Of a stretch of 64,000 nt of DNA, positions 13,956 to 27,519 are shown piece after piece. Each line of letters begins with the position of its first letter. The stretch's first letter is position 1. Origin of the DNA: Unio delphinus (lineage: Eukaryota > Mollusca > Bivalvia > Unionida > Unionidae); contig JAQISU010000025.1 of assembly GCA_029339505.1 (NCBI GenBank), positions 5,260,501 through 5,324,500 on the forward strand. Reading direction: 5' to 3'. The translations under genes were made by a program, and so were the position numbers. The notes under the pieces are model-generated. The model saw nothing but the letters and a program-made list of their open reading frames with translations. It had not been told where the DNA came from and did no database searches.

Positions 13956-15059
13956 TCAATCGAGTTGACCAACACAGGAGTTAACACAGCCTGTAAATTG
14001 AATAAGATGGCGTTTGAGGTTCTTATGTTGTTGTAAATCACACTGTTTTCAGTAAGTATCGTATAAAGATGATAAGATGATATACTATTTGCAGCACCTT
14101 TAAACAGTAGGTAATAATTTATAAAGGCGGTATACTATTACTTAATACATAAACTTTTATTTTACGTTGTATTTTGTTGATTAGACACCTGTAATATATT
14201 ATCTTTCTCAGCAACAAAACAATTTTAAACAAGATGTTAACCTTGATGTCTGATTTTCTTCAAAGGCAAATAGTTTGACATTTCGAAATATTGTCACGAA
14301 ACATCAATGACCTAATCAGCTTTGAGTACTACGATGTTACATTGTCGACTTTATCATAACTATTATACAATCACTGGTCTAGAAATAAACGTTTCTTATA
14401 TAAGATGAAAGCTCGTTCACCATTAGCTGACATAAATGTCATTTTTGCCGAGAGTATCCAAAGCCAAAAATGTATTAATTTCGCTAATTTCGGAATGGGT
14501 ATTCACACATCCTGAAATAAGAATAAGACTGTTGGCGTTTGTTGTCACAAACAGTTATCTGAACAGACTACGATTATTCGAATTCAAATAGCAAAACGTA
14601 AAGTAGAAGAAACCCAATGACAACCAAATTCTAAGGACACCAGACACAATTCTGTACGCGCTGGTATAATGTTTCACTTGTGTACATTTGTACTATATAG
14701 TGCCTGTAGAAAAAATATTTTTATGTTGGCAGTGAACATTTTGCATTGAAATAAGGCTTGAAATTATTATTCAATGAAAGCTGTACGAAATAATAGCGAA
14801 TATGTCTAAGCAAATCGGTTTGATTTATTGTAAGTATCAGCGCATAGCAGCCATATAGTATTTCTTACATCCCGTATGATTGATTGTTTAGCCAAAAGCT
14901 GAGAAATGTCTTCTTAAATGCAAGTAAGTGATGCTATTTGAAAGTCGAATATCAATACAATTTCCTAGTTAAAAACAAACGAATATAGCCAAATATTATT
15001 TCGAAAGGTATAATCAAATTGAATAACTTAGTAGTTAGCACTGAATAAAATATTCCCCA

Positions 15060-15265
15060 ACCGGAATTTAATATTGATATTGTGTTACTTTTGGTAATCG
15101 TTTCATTACACGTGGACAACGTCCATTGGCATCGTTTCATCAAATTATCCCATACAAGACTGGAGGGGCAGTGCATAATGTAATTGCGCTCTTTGCTGCA
15201 GGCGACATACTGGTAGCAGTTTGCGCTGAGTTGGTACTCGCATTGACGACATGCAGTAAATACGA
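15060..15265 (-). CDS. CBM14-like chitin-binding domain exon 3
   Basis: This is the best preserved of the three modules. The minus strand reads Cys-x2-Cys, then ANCYQYVAC, HCPSSLVWDN and a Cys-Gln-Trp close, which is the usual Cys spacing and Trp-Asp of a peritrophin-like module. A GTAATG donor can be placed a few codons after the last Cys. The acceptor is ambiguous (AG dinucleotides near 15278-15290). It would encode part of an extracellular chitin-associated protein. Whether the three modules still form one expressed gene cannot be decided here. Confidence 0.45.
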
Positions 15266-15845
15266 AGACGACAACCTTAGCTCTGCGACCAATAGTCCAT
15301 TGTTCCTGTTAATTCGCGCCAAGTAATGTAAAATAATGAAAACATGATGTAAATAATAATTTTAAACAAGCCACAATAGATAATGAAGCCGATGGGCTAC
15401 AGTTTAAAACATGCATGTTACTGTACATGTAGAACGGGTAACCTTCTCTTTTTTGGTCTGAGCAGCAAAACAGTTGCGACCTTGTCTGTACATCTAAACT
15501 CATGTTTATCTCGTGGGATGATCTGTATGCTTTTACAGATTGTCGTAAAGGTGCAACATGTTGAAAAGTGTACAAAGAAGTAACCTAATTCCACTTCCTA
15601 TACTAAAGGTTTGTGCGCCTAGCCAGTTGTTGTTTTAAATAAATTATAGTAAACGTATTACAAGCATATATTATTCAATCTATTTAGCGTCTTTGTAAAA
15701 CATATGCCCAGTCAGATATCATAATAAATAGTGTATGCATATCTTTAAATGAAAATAAGTGTGTATCATTTTTAATCAGCCTCACAATATTCAATTTATG
15801 AACATAAATCGTATTCAATCAAGGCTAATACTAAATTGCACCCCC

Positions 15846-15848
<3 letters not shown>

Positions 15849-15896
<48 letters not shown>

Positions 15897-15921
15897 AATA
15901 TATATATATATATATATATAA

Positions 15922-15998
<77 letters not shown>
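15849..15998. repeat. (TA)n microsatellite, about 150 bp
   Basis: Nearly pure TA with two ATGTATA interruptions near 15892 and 15936. No coding meaning. Confidence 0.95.
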
Positions 15999-16001
<3 letters not shown>

Positions 16002-16851
16002 AATACAAATCATATGGCATATAACAGTTCTTTCAAATGCACTGGATCCAGCAAGGGATCACGTGTGTCAGGGATTGAATAAGATAAATGCCATAAACAG
16101 ACAAGCAACAGTGCAAAAACTAGTATCACTCTAGCCTGAGCGCTTTCGACTCTCAACGAGTCTTTATCAAAGGCAAATACAGAACATAGACAAGACAGAC
16201 AATTAAAATACAAAAACTGTGTTTACAGAACTTTACATGCCTGTTTCTACAGGAATTAAGCCTTGAAATTTATTATGTTACAACTAGTCGCGGATGCTGT
16301 AAAATGTGAAATCGATGAGCCAAAGCGACACATATGTTTTTGGATGTAAATGTATGTACGCGCAAATTATATCCCGGATATTTTATATTAGTAGTTAGAG
16401 GCTATTAAGCAAATTTAGAGAATTATTTAAAAGAAAATGTATCAGCTGGAAAAGATAATTAAATTTGTGCATGGCTGTCTTTTTCTAGTCTTCTTGGTTT
16501 AAACCGCTTGGTTTTAATGTTCGAAGGCGTCGTATCCAGTAAGATTCCTTTTCTTTCCTGGTTCCGTTCCGAACAATATCGCTGAAATCCATATGTATAC
16601 AAATGCTATTTTAGAGGCTACCAAAGTGGATTTAATGATCATCTTCATTTTCGCACGCAACCATAAGACTTTATTTAGAGGCAAGCAGTCACTACTGTTT
16701 TTTTAAATAAAATGTATATATAATGTAAATGGTGATGGCTGTAAATGAAAGTAATGCAATACAGTTAAGTATATTTTATGCATACTATTATTTGTAAAGT
16801 ATATAAAATTATTGTGTCTAAAGAAACATTTATTTTCACTTGCTATATTAG

Positions 16852-17007
16852 TTTCGAATTGAATGGCAGTGCAAGGAAAACATCAGAAACAAAGAAGAAT
16901 GTCACAAACGACATGGCCACAACTTCTACAGCTGGGCCAACGATTCATAGGATACAAATTTCTGCTCCGTCTCATATAACCACATCAGAATCAGATATGG
17001 CATCTGT
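16852..17007 (+). CDS. Penultimate exon of unknown host gene
   Basis: The exon is preceded by a weak pyrimidine/AG acceptor and closed by a perfect GTAAGT donor at 17008. The frame is open and Ser/Thr-rich with Lys/Glu patches, and it leaves two bases of a Val codon. The acceptor at 17485-17486 supplies one G to complete that codon and opens a clean 32-residue frame to a stop, so the two exons fit phase exactly. The product is not recognised; the visible part is polar and probably disordered. Upstream exons were not identified. Confidence 0.5.
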
Positions 17008-17318
17008 GTAAGTGTTACTACATTTTATTAAATTTTATGTATATTTAATTGTTTACATATATTTTGGCAGATTCACATCTAAGGAATTACCTGGAAATGT
17101 ATTATTCTATATTAGTTTAATATTTTGCAGTTGGTAAAGATTGCACATTTTGCTAAAATATGGCTTGTTTTATTTAGAATAATATTTCTGTTGTAAATTG
17201 TTTGTTGGCATATGTCTCTTTTGTTATTGATTTGTTCCTCATCAATGCTGTTTGTAATTTAGATAAAGGGCCTCAAGGGAGACTAGTCTTTGACTAAATA
17301 AGTCACACCTTTAAATAA

Positions 17319-17363
<45 letters not shown>

Positions 17364-17486
17364 TCTTGAAGCATTATCATTCCCATCATAATAACCAAGA
17401 TAAACGATAATGCTTTGTTTTGATACAGAACTAAAGATTCCCAAGATCAACATTAGTATTTACGCATTTCAAACTTTTATTTTAAG

Positions 17487-17586
17487 GGATTCAGTCTTGT
17501 CTGAAGTTGAAAAACTTAAAGAGAAGGAAAGTGTTATGATGGAAAAGTCTAAAAGTTTTATCAACCCATTTGAGAAAGTATACTAA
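17487..17586 (+). CDS. Terminal exon of unknown host gene
   Basis: It follows a TTTATTTTAAG acceptor, continues the phase left by the exon at 16852-17007, and encodes a charged helix rich in Lys and Glu (SEVEKLKEKE) before a TAA. An intron of 479 bp, containing an ATT microsatellite at 17319-17361, separates the two. The function is unknown. Confidence 0.5.
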
Positions 17587-17599
17587 CAAAACAAATTGT

Positions 17600-20414
17600 G
17601 ATACATACATAAAAGGGGAATATTTGTGTTAAGTACACTAAAATGCAGCCATTATGATACATGCATGATATATGTAACTATACTAAAAGTAATGTATGGT
17701 CTTGTATTGGTATGTGGACGGTATGTGTGTATGAACCAGAAAGTTGCTCCCACAAAAGCTTTCTTTTCTGTGCATTATCAAACAAGTAAAAATTGTGTAA
17801 TTACAATTTATCATAAATATAGTATTGGTGCATAATTGAAATAATGAAGGTATACTGGTTATCACAGAAAGAAAATGAATACATTGTATTATAAATACAA
17901 ACCACACTAAAGCCATAGTTATGGTTTGTGCATACACATGGAGAGGGCAGGGGGGGGGTACGCAAATGCATATGCTTGTGTATGGGGGTGGGTGGTCTAC
18001 TGATAATGTATGTACACATATACCTCGATAGTAATTTGTCTAATATGTAACCTGCTTGACTGGGTTCAGTTGGTGTTTGAGTTTTAGTGGACAGTAGACA
18101 AACTTTTTAAAGTTATGCAGCTTATTTCTTTAATGCAGCCAGACATTCAACATTAGTGGACTATCTGTTATATTAAATACATAATATTATTAATCCTTGA
18201 TCTTTTCTGTGTTGATTAAATAAAGGCTGTTCTACAGAATGGTGAGGGCAATCACATGTATGCAGATGGGGTGTGTGTTACAAAAAGTATGCATGTGTAC
18301 AGGGAGGGAGGGGTCAAGCTTTGCCTGATTTTTGCACTCATGCCCATAGTTGGAATCAGATTTTGTTTCTGGATTTTTTACTTTTTACTTTGCAATCAAA
18401 TTCACACTGGTCTGAGCTATATACAGACAGGTGATCATTTGCAAAATCGGATAAATTGGGGATTGGAAGTAAAAAGTGGCCAGGAGAAAAATGATGGGTC
18501 AGAAGAAAAACTCCAACTTTTACCCTTATACAGATGCCGAATGATGTTTCTAGCACACCTAGGCATATAGCTCAGCAAAACATTCTTGGACGCAGATGTA
18601 TTTCGATGTATTCAAAATTAGCCCACAAATGCGTTCCCTACCCCCATTTCAGGTGAAAAGGAAAAAAACATTGTAGGGGTGGAATGAGTTGATTATTCTC
18701 TGCCTGTATAATGCTACTGTACATTGGCATTTTCATCAGAACAGATTTTTGTGGATTTATATATGTTAAATAGTTATCTGCATCTGAATCAATTTATTTA
18801 TTTAGTCATTTTACTTTGTTAAAGAAGTACAGCAGAACTGGAGAATTTCCAGAAGTTTGATTTTATTGTATGCCTCCAAAAGACATTCATATAAGCCATC
18901 AGCTTTCAGAGCTAGGAATCTGTTGGCAGCTCTTGCTCATAACAATCATATTGACAAATATATGATTGCAAATACAGATGGAACAAATAGGTAATAAACT
19001 TTATTCTTGTTTGGTAACGTAATAATTCATTTTTGTTAAAATATTAAGGCTTTACCTGAAAGTTGATAAACCATCTGTTTGTGGTACAATTTAATCTTTT
19101 ACAGAAGAAATTTTTTTAAAAAAATTTCATAACCAATTTTGATTAGAATTAGTCTTATGTAATTAGAAAATTCTGTAAATAATCTAAACATTTTTGTGAT
19201 ATATGGGTATGATACAGATTTGCTATTTTGACATTTTCATCTGTAGCAAAATGATTTGTGACATGTAATTGTATGCAGTTTTTATTTGGACTTTTGAGAA
19301 TTTAAAAAATATAAAATGACATTGTCAGTGAAATGTTTGCATTTTCTTGTCAGATACCAAAGGTCATTCAACAAATAATTGAGAGATGGTCTGCAAACTA
19401 AAAGAAAGCTGATCAACAGTACCTGTATATATTCTGGAAATAATTATGAAAATATTGAAAATGAGGTTAGATGATAGAGTTGGCATGAACCAGCCAGTTG
19501 TTTTGGACATAAATGATCTGAGGTGAATATCTGATGTACTTGCTCCAATGTCACCACCACCTACAGAAGAGATTGTTACAAAGAAGAAATCTCATTTTAA
19601 GTTCCTTTTAGTCATAGCAAATTGTTATGGAGAGACTATTCTAGTGATTGTATGGTAAGAAATGATTCCTATCATGAACCCATATAGATTTTGACTAAGT
19701 CTTTCTTGAAGTGCCTACCATGAGCCAAAGACCGGAATGTGTTTGATTTCCAAGAAGCAGTTTATCTTCAGACCACTGTTGATTTTGTTCTTTCAAAAAC
19801 ATGTATCTGAACAAAAAGATGTAAGACCTTTTATAACTTTTCATACCCATTGCAGTTATACTTGTCTTATATGTATGTTTAGATTGAGGTAAATGCAGTT
19901 TATTTTAGCCATATGATATGTAAAAAAGCAAAGTAGAGACTATTCATTGTAATTCATTTAATCTAATAGGAGTAACAAGATTAATATCATGTAATTCCAA
20001 GTCGGTATTAATGCATAATAAAGTACTTTTCAATAATTTTACTTTCTACATATTTTGTGTAAAAATGCAGTCAGATTTCTAGCACACTTTGAAGAAGAAC
20101 AAATGTAAAATTGGATCAAATGACTTCAATCCAGACTCGTCATCTTGATTTCATTGTTCGCGCTATACATTACTGTACCTATCAATAGACAACACACTGA
20201 AGCATTAAAATTGATATGTAACTGAACTGGACCCTTCTTTCCAACAAAACCCATCAAAGAACATGTGTTGTGCCATGTGAGTGTATCTTAATTTAGCTAC
20301 ACACTTTTTAGATTTATTACAAACATCCAGTGTTAGGACTGCATGTTTATGGTTTTATTATTTGCCTAAATACTAATAGATACGATATTCATTGCTTAAA
20401 AGAGTTTTTGTTTC

Positions 20415-20479
<65 letters not shown>

Positions 20480-20740
20480 GGCTAAATCTTCTAACACAAA
20501 ATATTTAGACTTTGTTTTAATTAAATTATATATTTTGCTGAATTTATTTGCCTACATGTAATGAAGTGGTTTATCACAGGGGAAGATTGTCTGCCATTAC
20601 AGGTTCACGTACATTTTCAAACTAATTTTATGAAGAAAATAATGCTGTTAACTTCTGTTTTTTAAAATATAAAAAATAAGAAATTAGAAATGATCTTCAC
20701 CAAATTTTTTTGTGAACAAATTACTATTTACATACTGGTG
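17600..20740. other. Intergenic; one candidate exon inside
   Basis: Mostly non-coding. At about 18852-18989 a plus-strand frame following TTTCCAG and ending at a GTAATA donor reads as an ordinary protein segment rich in Arg, His and Ala (RARNLLAALAHNNH). A possible continuation after the TCAG at about 19352-19355 hits a stop within eight codons. This may be a decayed transposase or host exon. I could not assign a family. A TA tract lies at 20420-20476. Confidence 0.35.
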
Positions 20741-20745
20741 TTGAA

Positions 20746-21063
20746 CGATCCAGTGGCCTAGTGTTAAGAGCATCCACCTGAGATGCAAGAGGTTGGGGGG
20801 AGGGGCTTGATCCCTGGTCAAGTCATACCAAATATATAAAAATGGTATTAACAGCTCCCTTATTTGGTGCTCAGCATTAAGAGGTTAGTGTATGGACAGG
20901 TCGTCCTACTGACAGGATAATGTAACTGGGTGGGATGTCATGCTACATGTCTGCGGCATGATACCTCAGTGCTAGACATCACTATAAAATGCCACACTGC
21001 AAACATCATAGCAATATGACTGAAAAATTGTTCAAGGTAAGTTAAAAATCAAAATTACGCACA
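20746..21063 (+). mobile_element. tRNA-headed SINE with molluscan-type core, copy 2
   Basis: It shares the body of the element at 6899-7226 (GGTATTAACAGCT, CTACATGTCTGCGGCATGAT, GCTAGACATCA, ATATGACTG) with a tRNA-like head (GTGGCCTAGTGTTAAGAGC). The two copies have clearly diverged heads and were inserted independently. Confidence 0.8.
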
Positions 21064-21403
21064 CTGTTACAATTTTGAAACATTCGAGCAGTGATATATT
21101 GCAGCAAACAAGGTTAAAGGTCAGTTAGCAATTAAAACACCCCAGTGAATTTGTAAGAGTTTGTTTCTCTGTGTAGGCTAATTGGTATCAACAATGCATA
21201 AATACATTTTGCCTTGTGTTACAACACTGCCAGAACTTAATGGGTACATGAAGGAAGGTATAAAGTACAACCAGTCATTTTACGTCTGAAAATCAAGAGG
21301 GCAAATTCTCTTCGCCTGGTAACATGACCCCTGCATTCCTGAATTTGATATGTATATCTGAGCCAATTTTGCACTGTACTTCGTACATTATATATACTAT
21401 TCA

Positions 21404-21461
<58 letters not shown>

Positions 21462-21926
21462 AAATGCAATGGGATACGTACATAAGGGTGGGCTTAATTT
21501 CAATATTTGTTTCTCTTTAGTAGTTTGTTTAGGTGATGTACTAAAGTTTGGCATATAGTAAATGGTAATCACTTTAGTCAAAACATAAAAACCAAGCACA
21601 GAATACTAAAACATCAATGTAATTTCTATAGAAATGTCTAGTATTTTGGAATGGGATATCTGCAATCAATCTTTTATAGTAATGGTACACTAGTTTCTCA
21701 TATAAAAGTCTCTAGGAGACAAAGAAAAAGGAAGAACGGAGGTAGAAGTTAGACAGACTGGAGGGAATTGGACTACCAGTCCAGATAAAGGTCATACAGA
21801 CGAGTAGGAACGAGGAGGAAAATCTATAACACTAATAAGATGATAAAATAGGCCATCACTTGGTCGATTTTTTAAAGACGAGTGATAGGGTTTTAATTTG
21901 AGTTTCATTTGAGAGATGACTGTTAT

Positions 21927-23139
21927 TTAACTCATTCGGCCCCGATGCCGTGTTTACGCGTAATCCAGTTTCTGCATTCAAACGGCCGATACCGTCTTTT
22001 CGTGAAGTTTTTCGACTGCATTCAATGGCCGGTACCGCTTTTCTGCGGTCTGAATGTATGGTCGAGAAAAAGTCTCTGATTGTTTACAAATGGGTCCTTT
22101 CCTAGCATCAGACCCACATGCAACCAATCAGAAATGAATTTACGTTCGTTTGGGCAAACTTTAAATGTTGGGAAACCAAGGATTACTACTTGAGATCCGT
22201 TTCAATACACGTGTTTTTTCTCTTAAAAATTCGTAAAATGATGGCGAAAGAACGAATGGATTTTGATGGTGGTGAGGGCGAGAATGAGGAGTTTCTCGGG
22301 TTTGATCTCGAAAATATTGAGTAATTAGAGGAAAGATATGTTTGACAGTTGGATAATTTGCGAGATTTCGAATGTGACATTGAAGATTCTTGAGATTGAA
22401 TAGTCAGAAAAAGAGGATGCTGATCGCGAAAATGAAAGTGTTTCTGCCGATCTAGCAGATTGGAGCGATTGTCTTCTGTCTGTCTAAATCAATGATTTTA
22501 GTGGAATGAATCCTGGAACTACAACATAAAATGACAAATTGACAAGGAAAAAAGAGAAATATATCTTTTTTCACTTATAATTATTTCCGGAGAAACTGTA
22601 CACGGACATCGCAAACGAAACCAATCCATATGCCTAAAAATGCATATTGGTATCACCAAACAAACGTAGTATCCAACCTGCAAAATGTGTTTTTTGAACA
22701 AAGTTCTATGTTAACCAAAAACGGGATGTGAACATTGCCAAGTAAATGTATGTACAAACTGCTTCAAACCATATCACATATTACATTTTCCTGGTTTATT
22801 TTAATGCAATTAAGTGCTGATGATGTGATATTCCTAACAATGTTGCACATAATTTTGTAAAAATAAATGTATAAAAATATTGTTAAAGACTTGGACAAAT
22901 AGAAAGAAAAATGCATCACTCTGTAGACAAATTAATTTGGATTAATTGGTGAAATTTTCATGAATTAATATTGGATACAAGAAGAGAAATTAAAGTAAAT
23001 GTGAAGGCATGTGCATGATTTCTACAAATTTTTCCAAACAGGTAAAACACTCTGGGGCACAAGCAGCTAGTCACAGCTTAGTGTGGCTGGGGCACAGTAA
23101 CAGTGTTACTGATAAGTTTCTTGGGGCTGAAAGAGTTAA
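21927..23139 (+). mobile_element. piggyBac-like element, internally deleted
   Basis: Both outer ends are TTAA, the obligate piggyBac target. The left end TTAACTCATTCGGCCCC and the right end, read on the other strand, TTAACTCTTTCAGCCCC match at 15 of 17 positions. Inside, 22240-22330 encodes an acidic N-terminus (DGGEGENEEFLGFDLENIE), and 22440-22740 retains decayed pieces resembling the start of the transposase core, including a 'TNPYA' motif like the conserved 'TNRYA'. The catalytic DDD core is absent, so the 1.2-kb element is a non-autonomous deletion derivative. Imperfect subterminal repeats (GATGCCGT, GATACCGT, GGTACCG) lie near the left end. Confidence 0.8.
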
Positions 23140-24304
23140 TGATATTAAATTGTTGTTTATTTAACTTTCACATCTTGTACATTCATTAATGTAACTGTCG
23201 GCACCACTAACTGGGGGCTCTGAGCATTGCGTCTCTCTATGACTACTTCAATTCCTCACAAAAAAGGCCGTGGTGAGGGTCTTTTGTAATAATTTAAATA
23301 ATATTTGGAGCACCCCACCCAACCTAAATAACATGGAAACCTACCTCTACATATGCCATAATTATTCTTAGATGATATCCTTCAGTTTTTTTTTATGTCT
23401 GACTAGTCTAGAATTAAAGTTATGTCTGTACATGCACATTTGTACTTATATAAGTTTAGTACATTTCATAATATATAACAGTTAGTTTACAGTGTATGCA
23501 GTTGTGTACATTCATCTGAGTATTCAAATAAAGGGTATAATTATTTCTATGGTAAATGAATACATTTTAAAAAACTGAAAACTTGATGCTTTTAATTGGT
23601 GTCAAGAATATTTGATTTAGTTGTAATAAGACGGCTGATGATGGACATATGTGATATAAGCATTCAAGGTTGCTTTTGATGAACTAGTATTTTAGTCTTA
23701 AAAACCTTATTCTGTTTCCAGAGCCATTTTGTTTTACATGTAATTAAAATTAATGAGCAGGATCTGGATAGAATAGTATTCTAGTGTTTGTAGTTCTGTT
23801 GATATTTACAAGCCAATCTGTATTCATGAAACACTGCAACAAGTTTTGCTTTCTCAACTCAATAAGAATATGTGTTATTTATCATTTAACTTAAAGTGTT
23901 AATGTATATGCATGATTAAAATCATGTTCACCAGTGTACTTTTGTTCTTTACATCCTTTGCATCCCAAGTCAGTGCTAGTCAACTTCAATTCATCCTATG
24001 TTTTTAATAGTCTCCTCACAGTTGCTTTCAAGACATAGCCATACATATAATCATTGTTTAGTGGGTAGGTAGCTACAAAAATGTTTAACAAAACTTGTTC
24101 ATGCAAATAAAAAATTGCATACTACAAAAGAAATGCTTTATACAACTTTAAATCAACATAAGTTATATTATTCACACATCATATGGATAGATCACCCATG
24201 TCTTCCTTGAGTAAAGCCATGGTACTGGCCAAAATTATTTATCCATTATATGCCATACACAACAGCTTGGAATGACATATCTGTTGCCAATACTTAGGTA
24301 TCCA

Positions 24305-24448
24305 TTAATTCCATAAAATTAAATGCCTATTAGCAGTATGCTTTTTCCTACGGATGTAATCATTATCTTCTTCTGCTGCCAGGACATCTTGCATACAACT
24401 CTGTGCAACAAGGAGCACAACTTCATCTATAACAACCAGGTCGAAGTC
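24305..24448 (-). CDS. Candidate terminal exon, unknown gene
   Basis: On the minus strand a strong acceptor (TTCTGCAG) is followed by 47 open codons and a TAA. The start reads DFDLVVIDEV, which resembles a Walker B strand of a P-loop or helicase-like protein, then a region rich in Glu and Asp and a basic end. Nothing upstream was recognised as the preceding exon. It could be the last exon of a host gene or part of an old transposon. Confidence 0.35.
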   Translation of the reverse strand, partial: DFDLVVIDEVVLLVAQSCMQDVLAAEEDNDYIRRKKHTANRHLILWN

Positions 24449-25429
24449 CTGCAGAATTTTTAAAAATATTGTCAGTAAAAAAAAATTCCAAATAAAAGAA
24501 ATTAATTAAATGTTATGTGGGAAAATATTAATATTTGTGTTTTGCAATGAAGCAAACGTATAAATATGCCAACAAATGCGCAAATCACATCGACTATCGG
24601 ATACGTGAGCGTGAGGTGGTAATACAAAAAATATACAAGAAAATCAACTTTATTCTGAGCCTAAGAAGCGGCTTTAGCGAAACATTTCAATAGCGGTTCT
24701 GATTACAATGATACAAATTATCATATTTTTAGCTGGTTTATCTTACAACGTAACACAATCTCACAAACACGACAAGTAAACACTTTCGAGAATGGCCCCT
24801 GAAAAGGAACCTCTTATTGTCAGGATTTTCCACGATATTGACTTTCTTGCCTACTTATAATTTATCATCTATAATGAGAAATCTATAAGCAATACATATA
24901 TTGTGGGTGACTATAAAGAACTAAGGAGAAGAACAGACAAAGAAATACGAATAATAAGGCAATACTTACATCAAAAGAGAAACATGTCTACCCCGACTTC
25001 CATATTTGTTGACGCGCGTCACGTGAAACTGCGACTTCGGAGAATATCGGTAAATTCCTTTTCTGCATAATTAATTAGCAATCCCTACAGAAAATCGTTA
25101 TATTTTCATTGATTAAACCTACAGTTGTACATTTTTTTAAACTAAATGACCCGTAATTACTCATTATTTCTACTATACTTTTCATAATATCATGCATTTG
25201 CAAAAACAAAAAAGTCGAAAATCTTAGGTTGTATGCCTTTAAAAGTGTTAGTAACCAAATGTAAACTGACTATATAGGTGCTATTCATCCGCAACACCAT
25301 TCTAACAATGTAACATACAATCCATCATAGTCGAATGACGTTTGCCTGGCAAAACTCCTCCTCCTTTATAAATTTTATTCGTCTGGAAATACACTCACAA
25401 TTGTTAGAATTAAGGTTATCTTTATTCTG

Positions 25430-25673
25430 TTGGCGGTGAAGGAATTGTGGATGTTCCTAATTAAATGGCTTTGCGATTAATTTCATTCTACATGGCAACA
25501 GATATGCCTCATCAGAACGACGACAATGGCATGCTACTCTTTCGTTTGTGGTATAATGTTAACATGTGATATTAGTTTATATTTCATTTTCTGAATCATA
25601 GATAAATGCATGCTAGTGTGTTTCATCTTCAGTGTGCAGAAAAGAATGTACAGAACACACACAACACACACAC

Positions 25674-25726
<53 letters not shown>

Positions 25727-27180
25727 CATTAAATATTTGGAGCACGGCATTGACGGATGAATACAGCACTTTTTGTTCTCTTATTTTCTTCAGAAACAAG
25801 GGAGACAGGATTACAAAGTGCCAGCCTAATATGTACAAAATTTGTCTCTTTCTAAAATAACAAAGCTAATTAATGCATTTCTTGATTTTGGGACTTTATT
25901 TTGCTTGTTATAACTTTTAAAGTGTTTACGCGGCACAGTTTGCGTCCATTGAAAAAGAAAAGAACATTCACGGCTATCGTTACGAGCATAATTCCGGACT
26001 ATGGTTACATTCTTAGTCATCCATTGCGAAACGGTACCTACCACAAAGACAAGGTCTTAAGACTGTGTTTTTCGTTCCGATAGAGAATAAAGATACGTGA
26101 CACTTAAGAGAACTGTGAGTTGAATATATTGTTGATCCATTTTTTGTTTCATAACAAAGAACTATACCTTTTATTTGCAACAAATACTGTACATCGGACG
26201 AAACATATATGAGAGACACAAAAAACATTTTTCTGGGAATAGCATTTTTTGTGAATAACCGTTTCTGTTTCGATTTGATAACGTTTCTGGACCATTAAGG
26301 TTGAGAAACTCATTATATGCTAGTCATCTAACTCCTTACAATAACAGCCAGCGCAGAATCACATTCATAACTAATGTAACCGATGTTTCAGGCTGCCCAA
26401 TGGTCATAACAAAGCCATATGGTCAGAAAAATAATATTGTTTGAACGATTTGCAGCAATATAAGTTGAATTCAACTGAATTATGTACATTTTGTTTTGAT
26501 TTTGGGTAAATCTTTAGAAAATCTTGTAACATTTGAAGAACAGCTAGCACACCTTTGTATATTTATTATATACCTTACAGAGATCTAAATGACTGATTGC
26601 AAACATAAAACATGAGCCAAGAGATAACATAAAATCAAGTATTGTATTGTATAACATCTGTTCAAGAGCATCTCAAACATTGGCATTCACTTCTTTAAAG
26701 ATGCTTGACAAAACTAAATATTAATATATGTATGTATAATTGACATTTAATTATGTTCTGTAAATGTAAATTCAAATGGGTTTTCAACTCCCTGAATTTT
26801 CCTTTTGCTCGGTTTGAATGTACCTAAAGAAAATTTTATACATCATATGTGATCGGATCCATTTCAGTGAACATAGTTTTTCTTGAACTTATGTACAATC
26901 GTTTAAATGACAACTAGCAAAATACATATATCCGTCTCATTTTTTAAAATACAATTTGTAATCATTACGATCACTCACACTGACATATCGAAATGCCTGT
27001 AGTAAAGCAAATTTACATTCGTGTGATGGTTTCATGTTTACGTCGTCACAACTTTCAGTCATAATTAGTAAACAATTTAGTATTGATCCCTTGAAAGAAA
27101 CCTGCCGGTAAATATATTCACGCATATAATTAATGTTTAGGATATATACCTAAAATATAAGTATTTCAATACGGCATTGT
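25430..27180. repeat. 1.6-kb interspersed repeat, copy B
   Basis: Direct-orientation partner of 1-1570. It carries extra sequence relative to copy A near 26610-26700 and 27000-27100 and has its own CA/TA microsatellite at 25660-25723. No coding capacity was identified. Confidence 0.75.
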
Positions 27181-27288
27181 TTGTAGCAAACCATGCTTTG
27201 CAGAATCATTACGAACAGGGAATGGCGACGTATCATAAGGTAATTATTGTCTTCTTATTAACAACACAATGTATCAGTATGTGTATGT

Positions 27289-27377
27289 ATGTATGTACGT
27301 ATGTATGTATGTATGTATGTATGTATGTATGTATGTATGTATGTATGTATGTATGTATGTATGTATGTATGTATGTA

Positions 27378-27441
<64 letters not shown>

Positions 27442-27480
27442 CGTGCCTGCTTGCGTGCGTGGATGTATATATGTATGTAT
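27289..27480. repeat. Compound (ATGT)n(GT)n microsatellite
   Basis: About 95 bp of ATGT units pass into about 55 bp of GT and then GCGT/GCCT variants. All six long open frames here are consequences of the repeat. Confidence 0.95.
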
Positions 27481-27519
27481 GCACGCACACTTGCATTGAG
27501 TATATGATCATTTTCTAAA

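Noticed and set aside
13541..13984. 147-codon plus-strand frame
   Set aside because: Antisense to a CBM14-like fragment whose Cys spacing is on the minus strand.
27177..27518. Open frames of 70-113 codons on both strands
   Set aside because: Produced by the ATGT/GT microsatellite in all frames.
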